26,895 nucleotides of DNA from Chloroflexi bacterium RBG_16_56_11 (GTDB taxonomy: Bacteria; Chloroflexota; Dehalococcoidia; Dehalococcoidales; RBG-16-60-22): the NCBI GenBank assembly GCA_001796865.1, contig MGNQ01000045.1, positions 4,793 through 31,687 of the forward strand, read 5' to 3'. The notes under the pieces were generated by a model, which searched no databases, was not told the origin of the DNA, and saw nothing but the letters and a program-made list of their open reading frames with translations. Position numbers and translations under genes: made by a program. This document shows, one piece after another, positions 14,206 through 22,149 of the stretch. Position 1 is the stretch's first letter. Each line of letters starts with the position of its first letter.

Positions 14206-16137
14206 TCATGATTTGTTCCCCGGAGTCTGAATTGCCCCGGCCAGGTCTTCTATCCCCAGTTTTTTCAGGGTCTTTTTAGTGGGTAGCCCCGTCTTCTCGT
14301 CCCAGCCGCGCAGCCGGTAATATTCCACCAGCATGGTCTTGAATTTGTCCCGGTCGAGCCTGTTCCCGGTCAGGTCGACCGGCCGGGCGCCGGGCCCGGG
14401 CATGATCATCTTATCGCCGTGTGCGCCGAACCTTAGAGGCTCGGTAAAGTTGAACTCCGGCGGATAGTCGTCTTCGGGCACTCGATGTCCCTCACGTACG
14501 AAAATCAATCTCTGCATGTTGAAGATTCGCTCAGCGTAAGGCCCGAGTTCCTCGGCAGGGACTCCCGTGACCGCGGTAAAGATTTGGCCTTCCAGGTCCG
14601 GATCGCCGACATTCCCCGGTTTGCTCAGAGAGTAGGTAATCGGCCAGACGTAGTCGCACAGGCCCAGGCTGTCCCTCAGGTATGTCCGGTTCTGTATATT
14701 GCGGGCGGCCAGGGCCTTGCCTTCATAGGTAGTCTGGTCGGCGGCGGCCTCGCTACCCCAGAAGCGCCGGGCAATTTCCAGGTAGACTTCGGGGCTGATA
14801 GGCGAAGAAGCGGGGTCGGCCTGGTGCATGCTCCAGGGCATGCGGACATAGCCCATTTCGTGGACGGTGATGGGATGCATCCGGTCTTCAAAAGGATAAA
14901 GCAGGGCATGTGCCAGGAAGGCGCGCGGCGGGACGCCGTCATGAGTACCGATGGGGGCGACATTATAGCGGAAACAGGCGCGGGCCTTCTCCGATACTTT
15001 ATCGCGTACCCTCATCATGCCTTCGGCCAGGATATCGCCGAATCCTTCACGGTAAGCGATGATGTGCAGGAGCTTTTCCAGGAACTCCCGCGTGCCTATC
15101 CGGGACAGGGGCAGGCCGGTCTCCGCCTCGGTGAGGGCCCCGGAACTGTAGCAGGCGTAGAGCCAGTCGACCATGCTTTGCAACTCGAAGGTGTCGATGG
15201 AATATTCATTAGCCAGCGTGGGAGCGTCGAAAAGGGTCTTGGCCGGTTCGTCTTCATGGCCGTATATCCAGGGAAGGTAAAACTCCATCGCCTGGCAGCC
15301 ACGCAGTCCCTCCAGCCGGGGGTCGTCGCCGAATCGATAAATATACTTGGAGCAGACGAGGCCGCACTGGTAGCAATGTCTCTGGCCGATTTCCTTGAGC
15401 AAGTGGCCGTGGTTGGTGCCGCCGATGCGGGGAGTAATCGCCAGGCTCACGGTCTTTTTTATCTGCACGGTATAGCGGTTTAGCTCCTTGAGTCGGACGG
15501 GGTCGGCGACGGGGATGGTCCCCGTGCCCCGCACGACGATAGCTTTAAGATTTTTCGAGGTCATCACGGCGCCGAAACCGGCGGTTACCGTGGCCAGCTG
15601 TGAGCCGAAGAGGACGGACGTCCTGACCAGGTTTTCCCCGGCGACACCGGTGGTGACGAAGCGGCTTTTTTCGCCGTGTTCCTTGAGAAGGAGCTCTTCC
15701 ACGTGGTAAGCGCCTTTACCCCACAGGCCGGAAGCGTCACACAGTTCGACTTTGTCATCACAAATCAATAGATACACCGGCTTCGGAGCGCGCCCGTCGA
15801 TGACGATGCCGTCCCAGCCGGCCTTTTTTATCTCCGCCGGAAAGTGACCCCCCATGCTACCGTAGCAGTATTTTTCCGGGAAAGCCATGGGGGACTTGCC
15901 GGAGACGGACATCCGGGCGGCGCCCTGCGCGCCCGTGGCGAGCAGCGGTCCGGTCATGAACATCAGCCGGTTCTCGGGATCGAAGGCCTTTACTTCCGGG
16001 CCGACCTTTTCCCAGTAGAGCCGGGACGCCAGGCCGCGCCCCCCGAGATATTTTTCGGCGTAGGGCTGCGTCTGAATCCGGCCTATCATCGATTCGCTCA
16101 GGTCAACGTGAAGTATTTTCCCCATCCAACCGTACAT
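14206..16137 (-). CDS. Aldehyde:ferredoxin oxidoreductase family protein (tungsten-pterin)
   Basis: A 643-residue AOR-family enzyme. The N-terminus has the family pattern GKILHVDLSE, YLGGRGLASRLYW, and FMTGPLLATGAQGAARMSVSGKSP. The 4Fe-4S ligands are Cys255, Cys258, Cys262 (CYQCGLVC) and Cys494 (LGLCDYVWP), spaced as in the Pyrococcus enzyme. Family members bind a bis-pterin tungsten cofactor and couple aldehyde oxidation, or reverse carboxylic acid reduction, to ferredoxin. The subgroup and substrate cannot be decided. GAGGAGGG lies 5-6 nt before ATG 16137. The upstream gap to 16350 holds a paired repeat. Confidence 0.95.
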   Translation of the reverse strand: MYGWMGKILHVDLSESMIGRIQTQPYAEKYLGGRGLASRLYWEKVGPEVKAFDPENRLMFMTGPLLATGAQGAARMSVSGKSPMAFPEKYCYGSMGGHFPAEIKKAGWDGIVIDGRAPKPVYLLICDDKVELCDASGLWGKGAYHVEELLLKEHGEKSRFVTTGVAGENLVRTSVLFGSQLATVTAGFGAVMTSKNLKAIVVRGTGTIPVADPVRLKELNRYTVQIKKTVSLAITPRIGGTNHGHLLKEIGQRHCYQCGLVCSKYIYRFGDDPRLEGLRGCQAMEFYLPWIYGHEDEPAKTLFDAPTLANEYSIDTFELQSMVDWLYACYSSGALTEAETGLPLSRIGTREFLEKLLHIIAYREGFGDILAEGMMRVRDKVSEKARACFRYNVAPIGTHDGVPPRAFLAHALLYPFEDRMHPITVHEMGYVRMPWSMHQADPASSPISPEVYLEIARRFWGSEAAADQTTYEGKALAARNIQNRTYLRDSLGLCDYVWPITYSLSKPGNVGDPDLEGQIFTAVTGVPAEELGPYAERIFNMQRLIFVREGHRVPEDDYPPEFNFTEPLRFGAHGDKMIMPGPGARPVDLTGNRLDRDKFKTMLVEYYRLRGWDEKTGLPTKKTLKKLGIEDLAGAIQTPGNKS

Positions 16138-16232
16138 GCAGTCCCTCCTCGGCTTACGATATATAGTGTATCAAGGGGGTCGTACGCATTGCAAAGGGAG
16201 GGGGAGAGGTCTGGAAACAAACAACACGACAC

Positions 16233-16332
16233 GTCATTGCGAGACCCGACGAAGTCGGGTCGTGGCAATCTCTGACACAGACTTAATCCAAAGAATGAGA
16301 TTGCCACGTCGCCTCCGGCTCCTCGCAATGAC
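16233..16332. repeat. Paired inverted repeat, GTCATTGCGAG family
   Basis: The outer arms GTCATTGCGAG (16233-16243) and CTCGCAATGAC (16322-16332) are perfect inverted copies. Inner arms CGTGGCAATCTC (16261-16272) and GAGATTGCCACG (16297-16308) are also perfect. The left arm also folds on itself (ACCCGAC-GAA-GTCGGGT, 16244-16260). It lies between the AOR and TIGR04076-like genes and has no coding capacity. Confidence 0.88.
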
Positions 16333-16350
16333 ACGTTGGTAGACGATGTA

Positions 16351-17040
16351 TCAGTGGCGGCGGCTTTTTCGCCGCGCCGGTTTGTTTTGGGAGGCCTTTT
16401 TCGGATAAGCCTTACCGTCACGCAGCTCGATGTAGCCGACTTCGGCAAGCTCTTCCAGCATCAGCTGCGCGATGACGTCGTAAAGCGGGGGATGGATTTC
16501 ATCCCTCTCGAAATCGGTAAATTTCTCCAGGATTTCATCCACCGTCATGCCGGGATTCTTCTCGACCTTTTCCAGTATGCTCATCTCCCTTTTATAAAAG
16601 GGGAGGGTGTAGCCGCCGCTGGCGATGTCGACCGCCTCGACGGAGAAATAGGCGGAAGTCCGGCAGTCGGCGCAGCCGAAGCCGGAGCCCGGGACAAGAC
16701 CGGACGGACGCCGGACTTTAACGACGACCGATGATTTGTTTCCGGAACCTGCCGGCACCTCTTTCAACGGCCTGAAGCCGATGCCGTCATATTTCTTCAT
16801 CGAAGGGTCTTTGGCATCCAGGCCGGCGTATTTAAAGAGAATGCGTTCGTAAGGGTGTCCGGCGGCAAAAAAGGTGTGCCAGAAAACGGGGACCATGGTG
16901 AGGAGAACACCGGGGCATATCCTCCCTTCGATTCTCTCGCCGTCGTAGGTGAACTCCTCGCCGATTTTATAGTCGAAGTGGCAGGGGAATTTTTCGACAT
17001 CGTTCATGAACCCGATGAGCTTGCCTCTGACTTTAAACAT
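16351..17040 (-). CDS. TIGR04076-like uncharacterised protein with C-terminal helical region
   Basis: A 229-residue protein. The N-terminal half (FKVRGKLIG, PCHFDYKIGEEFTYDGERI, GRICPGVLLTMVP) resembles TIGR04076-type proteins, which are small Cys-containing proteins of unknown function in anaerobes; this is a by-eye resemblance. A middle GFGCADCRTSAYFSVE segment carries a CxxC. The C-terminal about 70 residues look like a winged-helix (ILEKVEKNPGMTVDEILEKF, then LMLEELAEVGYIELRDG) with a basic tail. The ATG at 17040 is chosen because GGGAGG precedes it. It is on the same strand as AOR, separated by a 213-nt gap that carries a repeat. Confidence 0.6.
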   Translation of the reverse strand: MFKVRGKLIGFMNDVEKFPCHFDYKIGEEFTYDGERIEGRICPGVLLTMVPVFWHTFFAAGHPYERILFKYAGLDAKDPSMKKYDGIGFRPLKEVPAGSGNKSSVVVKVRRPSGLVPGSGFGCADCRTSAYFSVEAVDIASGGYTLPFYKREMSILEKVEKNPGMTVDEILEKFTDFERDEIHPPLYDVIAQLMLEELAEVGYIELRDGKAYPKKASQNKPARRKSRRH

Positions 17041-17064
17041 ATTAGATGCCTCCCAGGTTAATAA

Positions 17065-17139
17065 TACCATCCCGACGGAAGTCGGGATCCAGAATCACTT
17101 TTCCCCCACTGCTGGGATTTCCGCCTGCGCGGGAATGAC
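17065..17139. repeat. Paired hairpin repeat, CCAG-tailed family, no gene inside
   Basis: Left arm: ATCCCGAC-GGAA-GTCGGGAT (17069-17088) followed by CCAG. Right arm, inverted: CTGG, then ATTTCCGC-CTGC-GCGGGAAT (17117-17136) followed by GAC. The arms are separated by about 20 nt. The left terminus, TACCAT, matches both ends of the GIY-YIG unit at 23162-23537; the right terminus matches the unit at 24507-24575. Confidence 0.85.
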
Positions 17140-17152
17140 AGGGCACATTAAT

Positions 17153-17280
17153 GTCATTCTGAAGGAGCACGTTCGCTTCGCTTAGTGTAAACTACGCGAC
17201 TGAAGAATCCGTTATTGTGATAGAGGTAGCGGATTCTTCGCTGCCCCTTCGCTGCGCTCAGGACTTCGGCTCAGAATGAC
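17153..17280. repeat. Paired inverted repeat, GTCATTCTGA family
   Basis: Starts GTCATTCTGA (17153) and ends TCAGAATGAC (17280), which are exact inverted copies. Inner sequences GAAGAATCCG (17202-17211) and CGGATTCTTC (17230-17239) are also inverted copies around a 17-19-nt centre. It lies 3' of the SnoaL fusion gene and 14 nt from the previous repeat unit. Confidence 0.87.
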
Positions 17281-17292
17281 AATTTCCTTTAT

Positions 17293-18063
17293 TTAGTGCC
17301 CGGGAACCATCCCAAGCTGTTGAGCCAGGCGTATGTCTGTTACGTTCCAGATTTCTGTAAACTTACCGTTGGCAATTTTAAAAATGTTGGCATTGGTCAT
17401 TTCTATCTTTTTCCCGGTACCTTTATGTGTAGCCCTCCAGGTCACCATGACGGCTACCTCGTCTCCTTCGGCGACCATGTGGTTAACGGTAATATTAATA
17501 TTACCGAAGTCAACGAAGAACCTGGCTTCGAACTCTTTAGACTGCTCCAGGGACATATCGCGGTCGGTCAGGTGCTCGACGTAATCGGCGGTGCACAGGT
17601 TAAAAAATGCGTCCAGTTTGCCCTGGTTTATTTGTTCATATACGCGGCGTACAAGGACTTTGTTTTCTTCCAAACGCGCCTTATGACCGATGAGTTGGTC
17701 CACCAGGTTTTTAAACTCTATAATTTTCCCGTCTTTAAAACGGCAGAAATAATCCTCGGTTACCGCGATATGGTTGCCTGCGGTAACGCTACCGGCTACT
17801 CCCGGCATCGTTCCCGACCAGGTGAACCGGAATGCCGCTCTATCACCTTCGGCGACGATATCATTAATCGTGATACGGAAATCAGGGAAGGCTTTCACCA
17901 GAAGGCCACATAGTTGTTTGTAGCCGTCTTTACCCATCTCCGTCCCATCGGCGGCGTTTCTGATAAAGCTATCGGCAAAACACTCATCAATAATTTCCAG
18001 GTTGCCTTTGGTAATTTCTGCGAATACCCGGTAGATAGTGGCTTTGTTCTCTTTAATCGACAT
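17293..18063 (-). CDS. Two-domain SnoaL-like (ester cyclase) protein
   Basis: A 256-residue protein made of two SnoaL-like/NTF2-fold domains in tandem. Domain 1 (about 1-125) opens MSIKENKATIYRVFAEITKG and contains an FPDFRITINDIVAEGDR stretch. Domain 2 (about 130-256) opens ARLEENKVLVRRVYEQINQG and ends IWNVTDIRLAQQLGMVPG. Domain 2 is close in sequence to the adjacent single-domain protein at 18077-18484, so the fusion arose by duplication. Start ATG 18063 has AGGAGG upstream; a longer frame has no such site. The family contains polyketide cyclases but also many proteins of unknown substrate. It is the last gene of a minus-strand cluster, 13 nt after its neighbour. Confidence 0.88.
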   Translation of the reverse strand: MSIKENKATIYRVFAEITKGNLEIIDECFADSFIRNAADGTEMGKDGYKQLCGLLVKAFPDFRITINDIVAEGDRAAFRFTWSGTMPGVAGSVTAGNHIAVTEDYFCRFKDGKIIEFKNLVDQLIGHKARLEENKVLVRRVYEQINQGKLDAFFNLCTADYVEHLTDRDMSLEQSKEFEARFFVDFGNINITVNHMVAEGDEVAVMVTWRATHKGTGKKIEMTNANIFKIANGKFTEIWNVTDIRLAQQLGMVPGH

Positions 18064-18076
18064 CGTAATCCTCCTT

Positions 18077-18484
18077 TTATTGTTTGGGATTAACCCCAAG
18101 CTGCTGCGCTAACCGTGTATCGGTGACGTTCCAGAACTCCACCCACCTGCCGCCGACGATTTTAATTATATAAGCCACGGAAATATCAATCTTCTTTCCA
18201 GTAGCAGGGATGCCCATGTACTCGCCCCGGTGGGTGGCTTTCCAGTTCACCATCAAGGCCACCTTGCCCCCCTCGGCTACCATTTGTTCAATGGTAAAGT
18301 GAATATCAGGGAAAGCAGCGAAAAACCTGGGGGCAAACTGCCTAAGCTGCTCTAAGGTAACATCACCGGTGGGGAGGTGCTCAACATATTCCGGGGCAAG
18401 AATCCGGAAGAAGGCATCCAGGTCTCTATTGTTCCAGAACTCGACCACGCGGCGTACGAGGGCTTTATTTTCTTTTACGGACAT
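18077..18484 (-). CDS. SnoaL-like (ester cyclase) protein
   Basis: A 135-residue single-domain SnoaL-like protein. It shares the layout of its neighbours: MSVKENKALVRRVVEFWNN, an APEYVEHLP segment, an FPDIHFTIEQMVAEGGKVALM core, THRGEYMGIPATGKKI and a C-terminal EFWNVTDTRLAQQLG. Such proteins form cone-shaped NTF2-like dimers that cyclise or bind hydrophobic ligands; no substrate can be inferred. The start is at 18484, 18 nt after the previous gene, with only a weak ribosome site. Confidence 0.88.
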   Translation of the reverse strand: MSVKENKALVRRVVEFWNNRDLDAFFRILAPEYVEHLPTGDVTLEQLRQFAPRFFAAFPDIHFTIEQMVAEGGKVALMVNWKATHRGEYMGIPATGKKIDISVAYIIKIVGGRWVEFWNVTDTRLAQQLGVNPKQ

Positions 18485-18502
18485 ATATCATGCTTTTCTT
18501 AT

Positions 18503-18913
18503 TTACATCTTTGGGATAGCGCCGAGCTGCCGCATCAGGCGCAGTTCATCCGCGGTGCCCCACAGTTCCGCCCATTTACCGCCGGCGATTCTCACGATGA
18601 GCGTATTGGTGATGTTAATTTTTTTCCTGGTTGCGGCAATGCCCATGTACTCGCCTCGATGGGTCCCTGTCCAGGTCTCGCGGACGGCTACTTTATCGCC
18701 CTCAGCAACCATGTCATCAATAGTGGCATGGGCATCGGGGAAAGCAGTAAAAAAATCGGTGTTCGAGTCCTTGGCTTGTTTGAGTGGCATGTCGCGGTCG
18801 GTGAAGTGCTCCGTGTATTCAGGAGCCAGGAGATGAAAAAACCCGGTCAGGTCTCCGCGGTTCATAAGGTCATAAGCGCGGCGGATAACCGCTTTATTCT
18901 CTTTGATGGACAT
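18503..18913 (-). CDS. SnoaL-like (ester cyclase) protein
   Basis: A 136-residue SnoaL-like protein, paralogous to the next two genes: MSIKENKAVIRRAYDLMNRG, LAPEYTEHFTDRDMPLKQ, FPDAHATIDDMVAEGDKVAV and a THRGEYMGIAATRKKI segment. The C-terminus (WGTADELRLMRQLG) has diverged more than the other copies. It starts 15 nt after the epimerase stop, with AAGGA about 9 nt before the ATG, so the genes are probably translated from one message. Confidence 0.88.
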   Translation of the reverse strand: MSIKENKAVIRRAYDLMNRGDLTGFFHLLAPEYTEHFTDRDMPLKQAKDSNTDFFTAFPDAHATIDDMVAEGDKVAVRETWTGTHRGEYMGIAATRKKINITNTLIVRIAGGKWAELWGTADELRLMRQLGAIPKM

Positions 18914-18928
18914 TGGAGTTCGTCCTTT

Positions 18929-19915
18929 TTATTTTGCTTTCACATACCCGTTTTCCCGGAACCAGTTGACCGCTTTTTCCACGGTCGTCCTTAAGGGTGT
19001 TTGCGGCATGCCCAGCTCGTTGACCGCTTTCGAGGGATTGTAAAAAGCGGTCTCGCAGGCAAACCTGGCGCTATTGGGCTTAAGCAATGGCGGTTTTCTG
19101 GTAATAGCGGAAATCGCCTGGTACGTATATCCAAGCGTTATCATCAGGCCGGCCGGCAGCCTCATAGTCAGCGGTCGTGTCCCGGCCACCTCGGCGACGA
19201 GTTTAAAGAAGTCTTTAAAGGTCATATTCGTATTTCCCAGTATGTACCTTTCACCGGTTCTGCCTTTTTGTGCCGCCAGGACGTGTCCTCGAGCCACGTC
19301 CTCGACATCGACGAAATTGTTGCCGCCATCCGGGTAGCCCGGATACTTCCTGTTGAGGACGTTCAGTATAATCTGTCCGGTAGGGGTGGGTTTGATATCC
19401 CGCACGCCGATGACGCCGGCGGGATTCACGACCACTACCGGCAGCCCCTGTTTACAGAATTCCAGGGCTGCCTGCTCCCCGAGGTATTTCGTCGTGACAT
19501 AGGGTAGTCCCAGGTGCGCCCAGTTCCATTCCGTCCCCTCGTTGGCGGGAGTGGTGCCCGTGCAGCCGATCGCCGCGATGCTGCTGGTATAGACTACCTT
19601 CGGTGTACCCTGTTTCAGAGCGGCGGTCAAAGCCGTTTTCGTACCTTCGACGTTGATGTCATAGTATAGTTTTTCCGGCGAGTCCATCGTATACAGGGCC
19701 GCCGCCTGGTAGAAGACCTCGATGCCTTTCAGTGCGCGGCCCATGGATTCAGCGTCCCTGATATCGCCGCTAACCCTTTCAATAGCCAGGCCGTCGATGT
19801 TCCGGGTGTCGCTCTTTTCCCTCACCATTGCCCTGACTTCGACACCATCCTTGAGAAGCTCCCGGACAATACTTGACCCGATAAGACCCGTGGCCCCCGT
19901 CACCAGTGCCTTCAT
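18929..19915 (-). CDS. NAD-dependent epimerase/dehydratase (HpnA / dihydroflavonol-reductase-like)
   Basis: A 328-residue extended short-chain dehydrogenase. The NAD(P)-binding TGATGLIGSSIV is at the N-terminus, and the active-site region reads VVYTSSIAAIG followed by YVTTKYLGE (YxxxK). VVNPAGVIGVRDIKPTPTGQ and a RYILGNTNMTFKDFF segment resemble HpnA hopanoid-associated epimerases and dihydroflavonol-4-reductase-like enzymes. The substrate could be a sugar nucleotide or a hydroxy-ketone. ATG 19915 is chosen because GGGAGG lies about 8 nt upstream and the Rossmann motif starts there. It has its own promoter with an overlapping palindrome at 19962-19993 and leads the SnoaL genes. Confidence 0.9.
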   Translation of the reverse strand: MKALVTGATGLIGSSIVRELLKDGVEVRAMVREKSDTRNIDGLAIERVSGDIRDAESMGRALKGIEVFYQAAALYTMDSPEKLYYDINVEGTKTALTAALKQGTPKVVYTSSIAAIGCTGTTPANEGTEWNWAHLGLPYVTTKYLGEQAALEFCKQGLPVVVVNPAGVIGVRDIKPTPTGQIILNVLNRKYPGYPDGGNNFVDVEDVARGHVLAAQKGRTGERYILGNTNMTFKDFFKLVAEVAGTRPLTMRLPAGLMITLGYTYQAISAITRKPPLLKPNSARFACETAFYNPSKAVNELGMPQTPLRTTVEKAVNWFRENGYVKAK

Positions 19916-19961
19916 GTTGTCTTTCCTCCCTGATGTTTTATTATTATTACATTGAGGTAAA

Positions 19962-19985
19962 GGTATCATATTCCGCCATGATACC
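19962..19985 (-). promoter_or_regulatory. Palindromic operator candidate in the epimerase promoter
   Basis: A perfect 8-bp inverted repeat, GGTATCAT (19962-19969) and ATGATACC (19978-19985), with an 8-nt centre. It covers the spacer and most of the -10 of the adjacent promoter, the position where a dimeric repressor would block polymerase. The regulator is not identified; no TetR- or GntR-type gene lies nearby. Confidence 0.6.
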
Positions 19986-19993
19986 GTTGTCAA
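19965..19993 (-). promoter_or_regulatory. Predicted sigma70-type promoter of the epimerase/SnoaL genes
   Basis: On the minus strand, a perfect TTGACA (19988-19993) and TATGAT (19965-19970) are separated by 17 nt. The -35 overlaps the stop codon of the upstream ThDP enzyme gene. Initiation is expected near 19958, with a leader of about 43 nt before ATG 19915. Confidence 0.78.
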
Positions 19994-21735
19994 CTTCCGG
20001 CCGGTCGGGGTGGTGGCGGGAACGGCGGCGAGCTTTCCAGGATTACATCGAGCAGGGCGGACTTACCGTCGGCGATTTGCTTTAGTCCCCGTTTCATGGC
20101 GGCTTCTATTTCTCCGGGCTCCTGAAGTTTTTCTCCGTAAAACCCGAACGCCCCGGCCACTTTAACGTAGTCCGGCGCCGGGGTGATATCCACCCCAAGG
20201 AACCTGTTCCGGCGGGCGGCCCAGCCCTCCGGATACAATCGCTGGTGCCCCCACTTCATGGCGCCGTAGCCGCCGTTGTCCATGATGATGATGAAAACGG
20301 GCAGTCCGTACTCCTGATAGACGCCGAGTCCCGCGAGGACAGGATTATAGTTGAAAGCCCCGTCCCCGATGATAAGAATAACCGGCCGGTCCGGGCACGC
20401 CAGCTTCACGCCCGCCGCTTCTCCCATGCCCACTCCCAGGCCACCGTAGGCGGACTTAATATAGCCGCCGGGTTCGGCCAGGTACTGATGAACGAAACGC
20501 GTGTGGGTCAACGTCTCGTCCAGGATGATAGCCCCGGCCGGTAATGCCTTTTTCGCCTCGTGAAGGAACCATCTCGTGGCGATGGGCATGGTGTCCTTTC
20601 CGGCCCGGGCGTCGTCTTCCCAGCGCCGCAGCATCGTGTCGTGCCTTGTCCTCCATTCGACCAGCCTCTGGCTCAGAATCCCGGTAATCTTTTTCCTCCG
20701 GGCGACTTTGTCCCGGATGGTATCCACCAGTCCGGCCAGCGTCGACTCGATATCGGCGTCGATGAATAAATCGGCGCGGTATCCCCAGTGGGGCAGCCGC
20801 TCGTGCTGGGGGGCTTCGTCCAGCATTATCACCGTGGCGCCGTCCCCGGGACCGGCCGATGGCGGATACCAGGGCGTCAGGCCGCCGACCACGAACACAA
20901 GGTCGGCCTGTTGAAGCGCTGCCGAGGTATCGTAGCCCATGTAGAGGGGATTTTCCTTCGGGAAGTTGGAGGTATAAGGCAGAGAGGCCTCGAAGACGGG
21001 TATACTCAGTAGTCCAGCCAGCTCGGCCAGCCTCCGCACCGCCTCCGGTTTTTTGCCGGCGTGTTCCCCGATGATGATTGGCCGCTTGCTATTGATGAGT
21101 TTTACAGACACTTTTTCTATGTCCACAGCTGCGGGAAGGACGGGCGTGATGATTGAGGGAGCGGGGCTGACATAGGCATTGGTTCGTCTGAGCAGAATTT
21201 CCGTGGGGACGGAGATGAAAACCGGACCCGGCGGCGCCGAGAGGGCTATCCGGCTGCCCCTGGAAATGGCATCGACCAGGCCATCCGGAGAGTCGACCCG
21301 GTTGCTCCATTTAACATAATCTCTAACGAGTGAAGCTGGTCCGCCGATATCCGAGAGCAGCCCGAGCCAGTGCCAGCCCTGCGCCCTCACTTCGTCATCG
21401 CCGCAGTGCTCACAGGTCTCGCCGCTGAAAATGAGCATCGGTACCCGCCCGACATAGGCGTTGCGGATGGCCAGCGACCCGCTGAGGGCCCCGACGCCGG
21501 AATGAAGCAGGACGGCCGGCAGCTTTCCGGTAATCTCGGCGTAACCCATGGCCATGCTGATAGCCAGAATCTCGTGGCGGCAGTTGATGTATTTCGGGGT
21601 CGTCTCGCCCTGTCCCTGTTGTTTCAGCAACGCTTCCCAGACCGGCGTCCATTCTGTGCCGGGGGAGCAGAAGATGTATTCTACCCCTGAGGTTTTTAGC
21701 AGGTCAACGAGCAGTTCTCCTCCGGTTGCGGGCAT
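19990..21735 (-). CDS. Thiamine pyrophosphate-dependent enzyme, acetolactate synthase-like
   Basis: A 581-residue ThDP enzyme with the usual three-part fold. The N-terminal Pyr domain has EYIFCSPGTEWTPVWEAL and the catalytic-Glu region NCRHEILAISMAMGYAE. The middle domain has a KRPIIIGEHAGKKPEAVRRL stretch. The C-terminal PP domain has the GDG...N motif (GDGAFNYNPVLAGLG) that binds Mg-ThDP. It resembles acetolactate synthase large subunits and benzoylformate-decarboxylase-like enzymes; no regulatory subunit gene is present, so a branched-chain biosynthesis role is not supported. Start ATG 21735 has AAAGGAG just upstream; the longer frame to 21795 would overlap the previous gene. Confidence 0.88.
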   Translation of the reverse strand: MPATGGELLVDLLKTSGVEYIFCSPGTEWTPVWEALLKQQGQGETTPKYINCRHEILAISMAMGYAEITGKLPAVLLHSGVGALSGSLAIRNAYVGRVPMLIFSGETCEHCGDDEVRAQGWHWLGLLSDIGGPASLVRDYVKWSNRVDSPDGLVDAISRGSRIALSAPPGPVFISVPTEILLRRTNAYVSPAPSIITPVLPAAVDIEKVSVKLINSKRPIIIGEHAGKKPEAVRRLAELAGLLSIPVFEASLPYTSNFPKENPLYMGYDTSAALQQADLVFVVGGLTPWYPPSAGPGDGATVIMLDEAPQHERLPHWGYRADLFIDADIESTLAGLVDTIRDKVARRKKITGILSQRLVEWRTRHDTMLRRWEDDARAGKDTMPIATRWFLHEAKKALPAGAIILDETLTHTRFVHQYLAEPGGYIKSAYGGLGVGMGEAAGVKLACPDRPVILIIGDGAFNYNPVLAGLGVYQEYGLPVFIIIMDNGGYGAMKWGHQRLYPEGWAARRNRFLGVDITPAPDYVKVAGAFGFYGEKLQEPGEIEAAMKRGLKQIADGKSALLDVILESSPPFPPPPRPAGS

Positions 21736-21784
21736 TCGTGCTCCTTTCATTTTATCCGGCTGATTGTTTGGGAACAGATATACT

Positions 21785-22129
21785 CTAGCGGACATCCGGT
21801 AAGGACTTCTTCAAATCAGCCAGGCATTCCCGGGCCAAGGGTGCCACGATTTTTTCGCAGGGGCATGCGGCGCAGTGCGCGCAGGTGATATGTCCTTTAC
21901 TTTGAGCGCAATTACGGATGTCGCAGGTCGCCCAGTAGGCGGAACGCCGACCGCCCGGGACGCGGCAGCCATCGCAGATTATATCGTCAGGTGTAAAATT
22001 TCGCTTGAGGGCCTGCGTCCATTCAGTAGCGATGCGGGAAAGTCCCTCTCGATCATGGTTGAGGGTGGCGATATAGGCGGGGTAACCGGCACAGCTGGGC
22101 CCGCAGATAGCTGTCAATTCGTCAAACAT
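21785..22129 (-). CDS. DUF3795-like cysteine-rich protein
   Basis: A 114-residue protein of DUF3795 type. It has about a dozen cysteines in a characteristic pattern: ICGPSCAGYPAYIA near the N-terminus, CDGCRV, WATCDIRNCAQ, and a C-terminal HCAACPCEKI. These probably bind zinc or an iron-sulfur cluster. The function is unknown. ATG 22129 is chosen because the family pattern starts at residue 1 there; a longer frame reaching into the cupin gene adds unrelated residues. It starts 20 nt after the cupin stop and ends 49 nt before the ThDP enzyme gene. Confidence 0.82.
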   Translation of the reverse strand: MFDELTAICGPSCAGYPAYIATLNHDREGLSRIATEWTQALKRNFTPDDIICDGCRVPGGRRSAYWATCDIRNCAQSKGHITCAHCAACPCEKIVAPLARECLADLKKSLPDVR

Positions 22130-22149
22130 CGTATTCTCGGCTTTGACAC

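Noticed and set aside
16233..17280. CRISPR array
   Set aside because: The repeats are inverted pairs with different sequences, not direct repeats with regular spacers, and no cas gene is present.
19990..21735. Acetolactate synthase for branched-chain amino acids (ilvB)
   Set aside because: There is no small subunit or other ilv/leu gene nearby, and the neighbourhood suggests another role; only the family is called.
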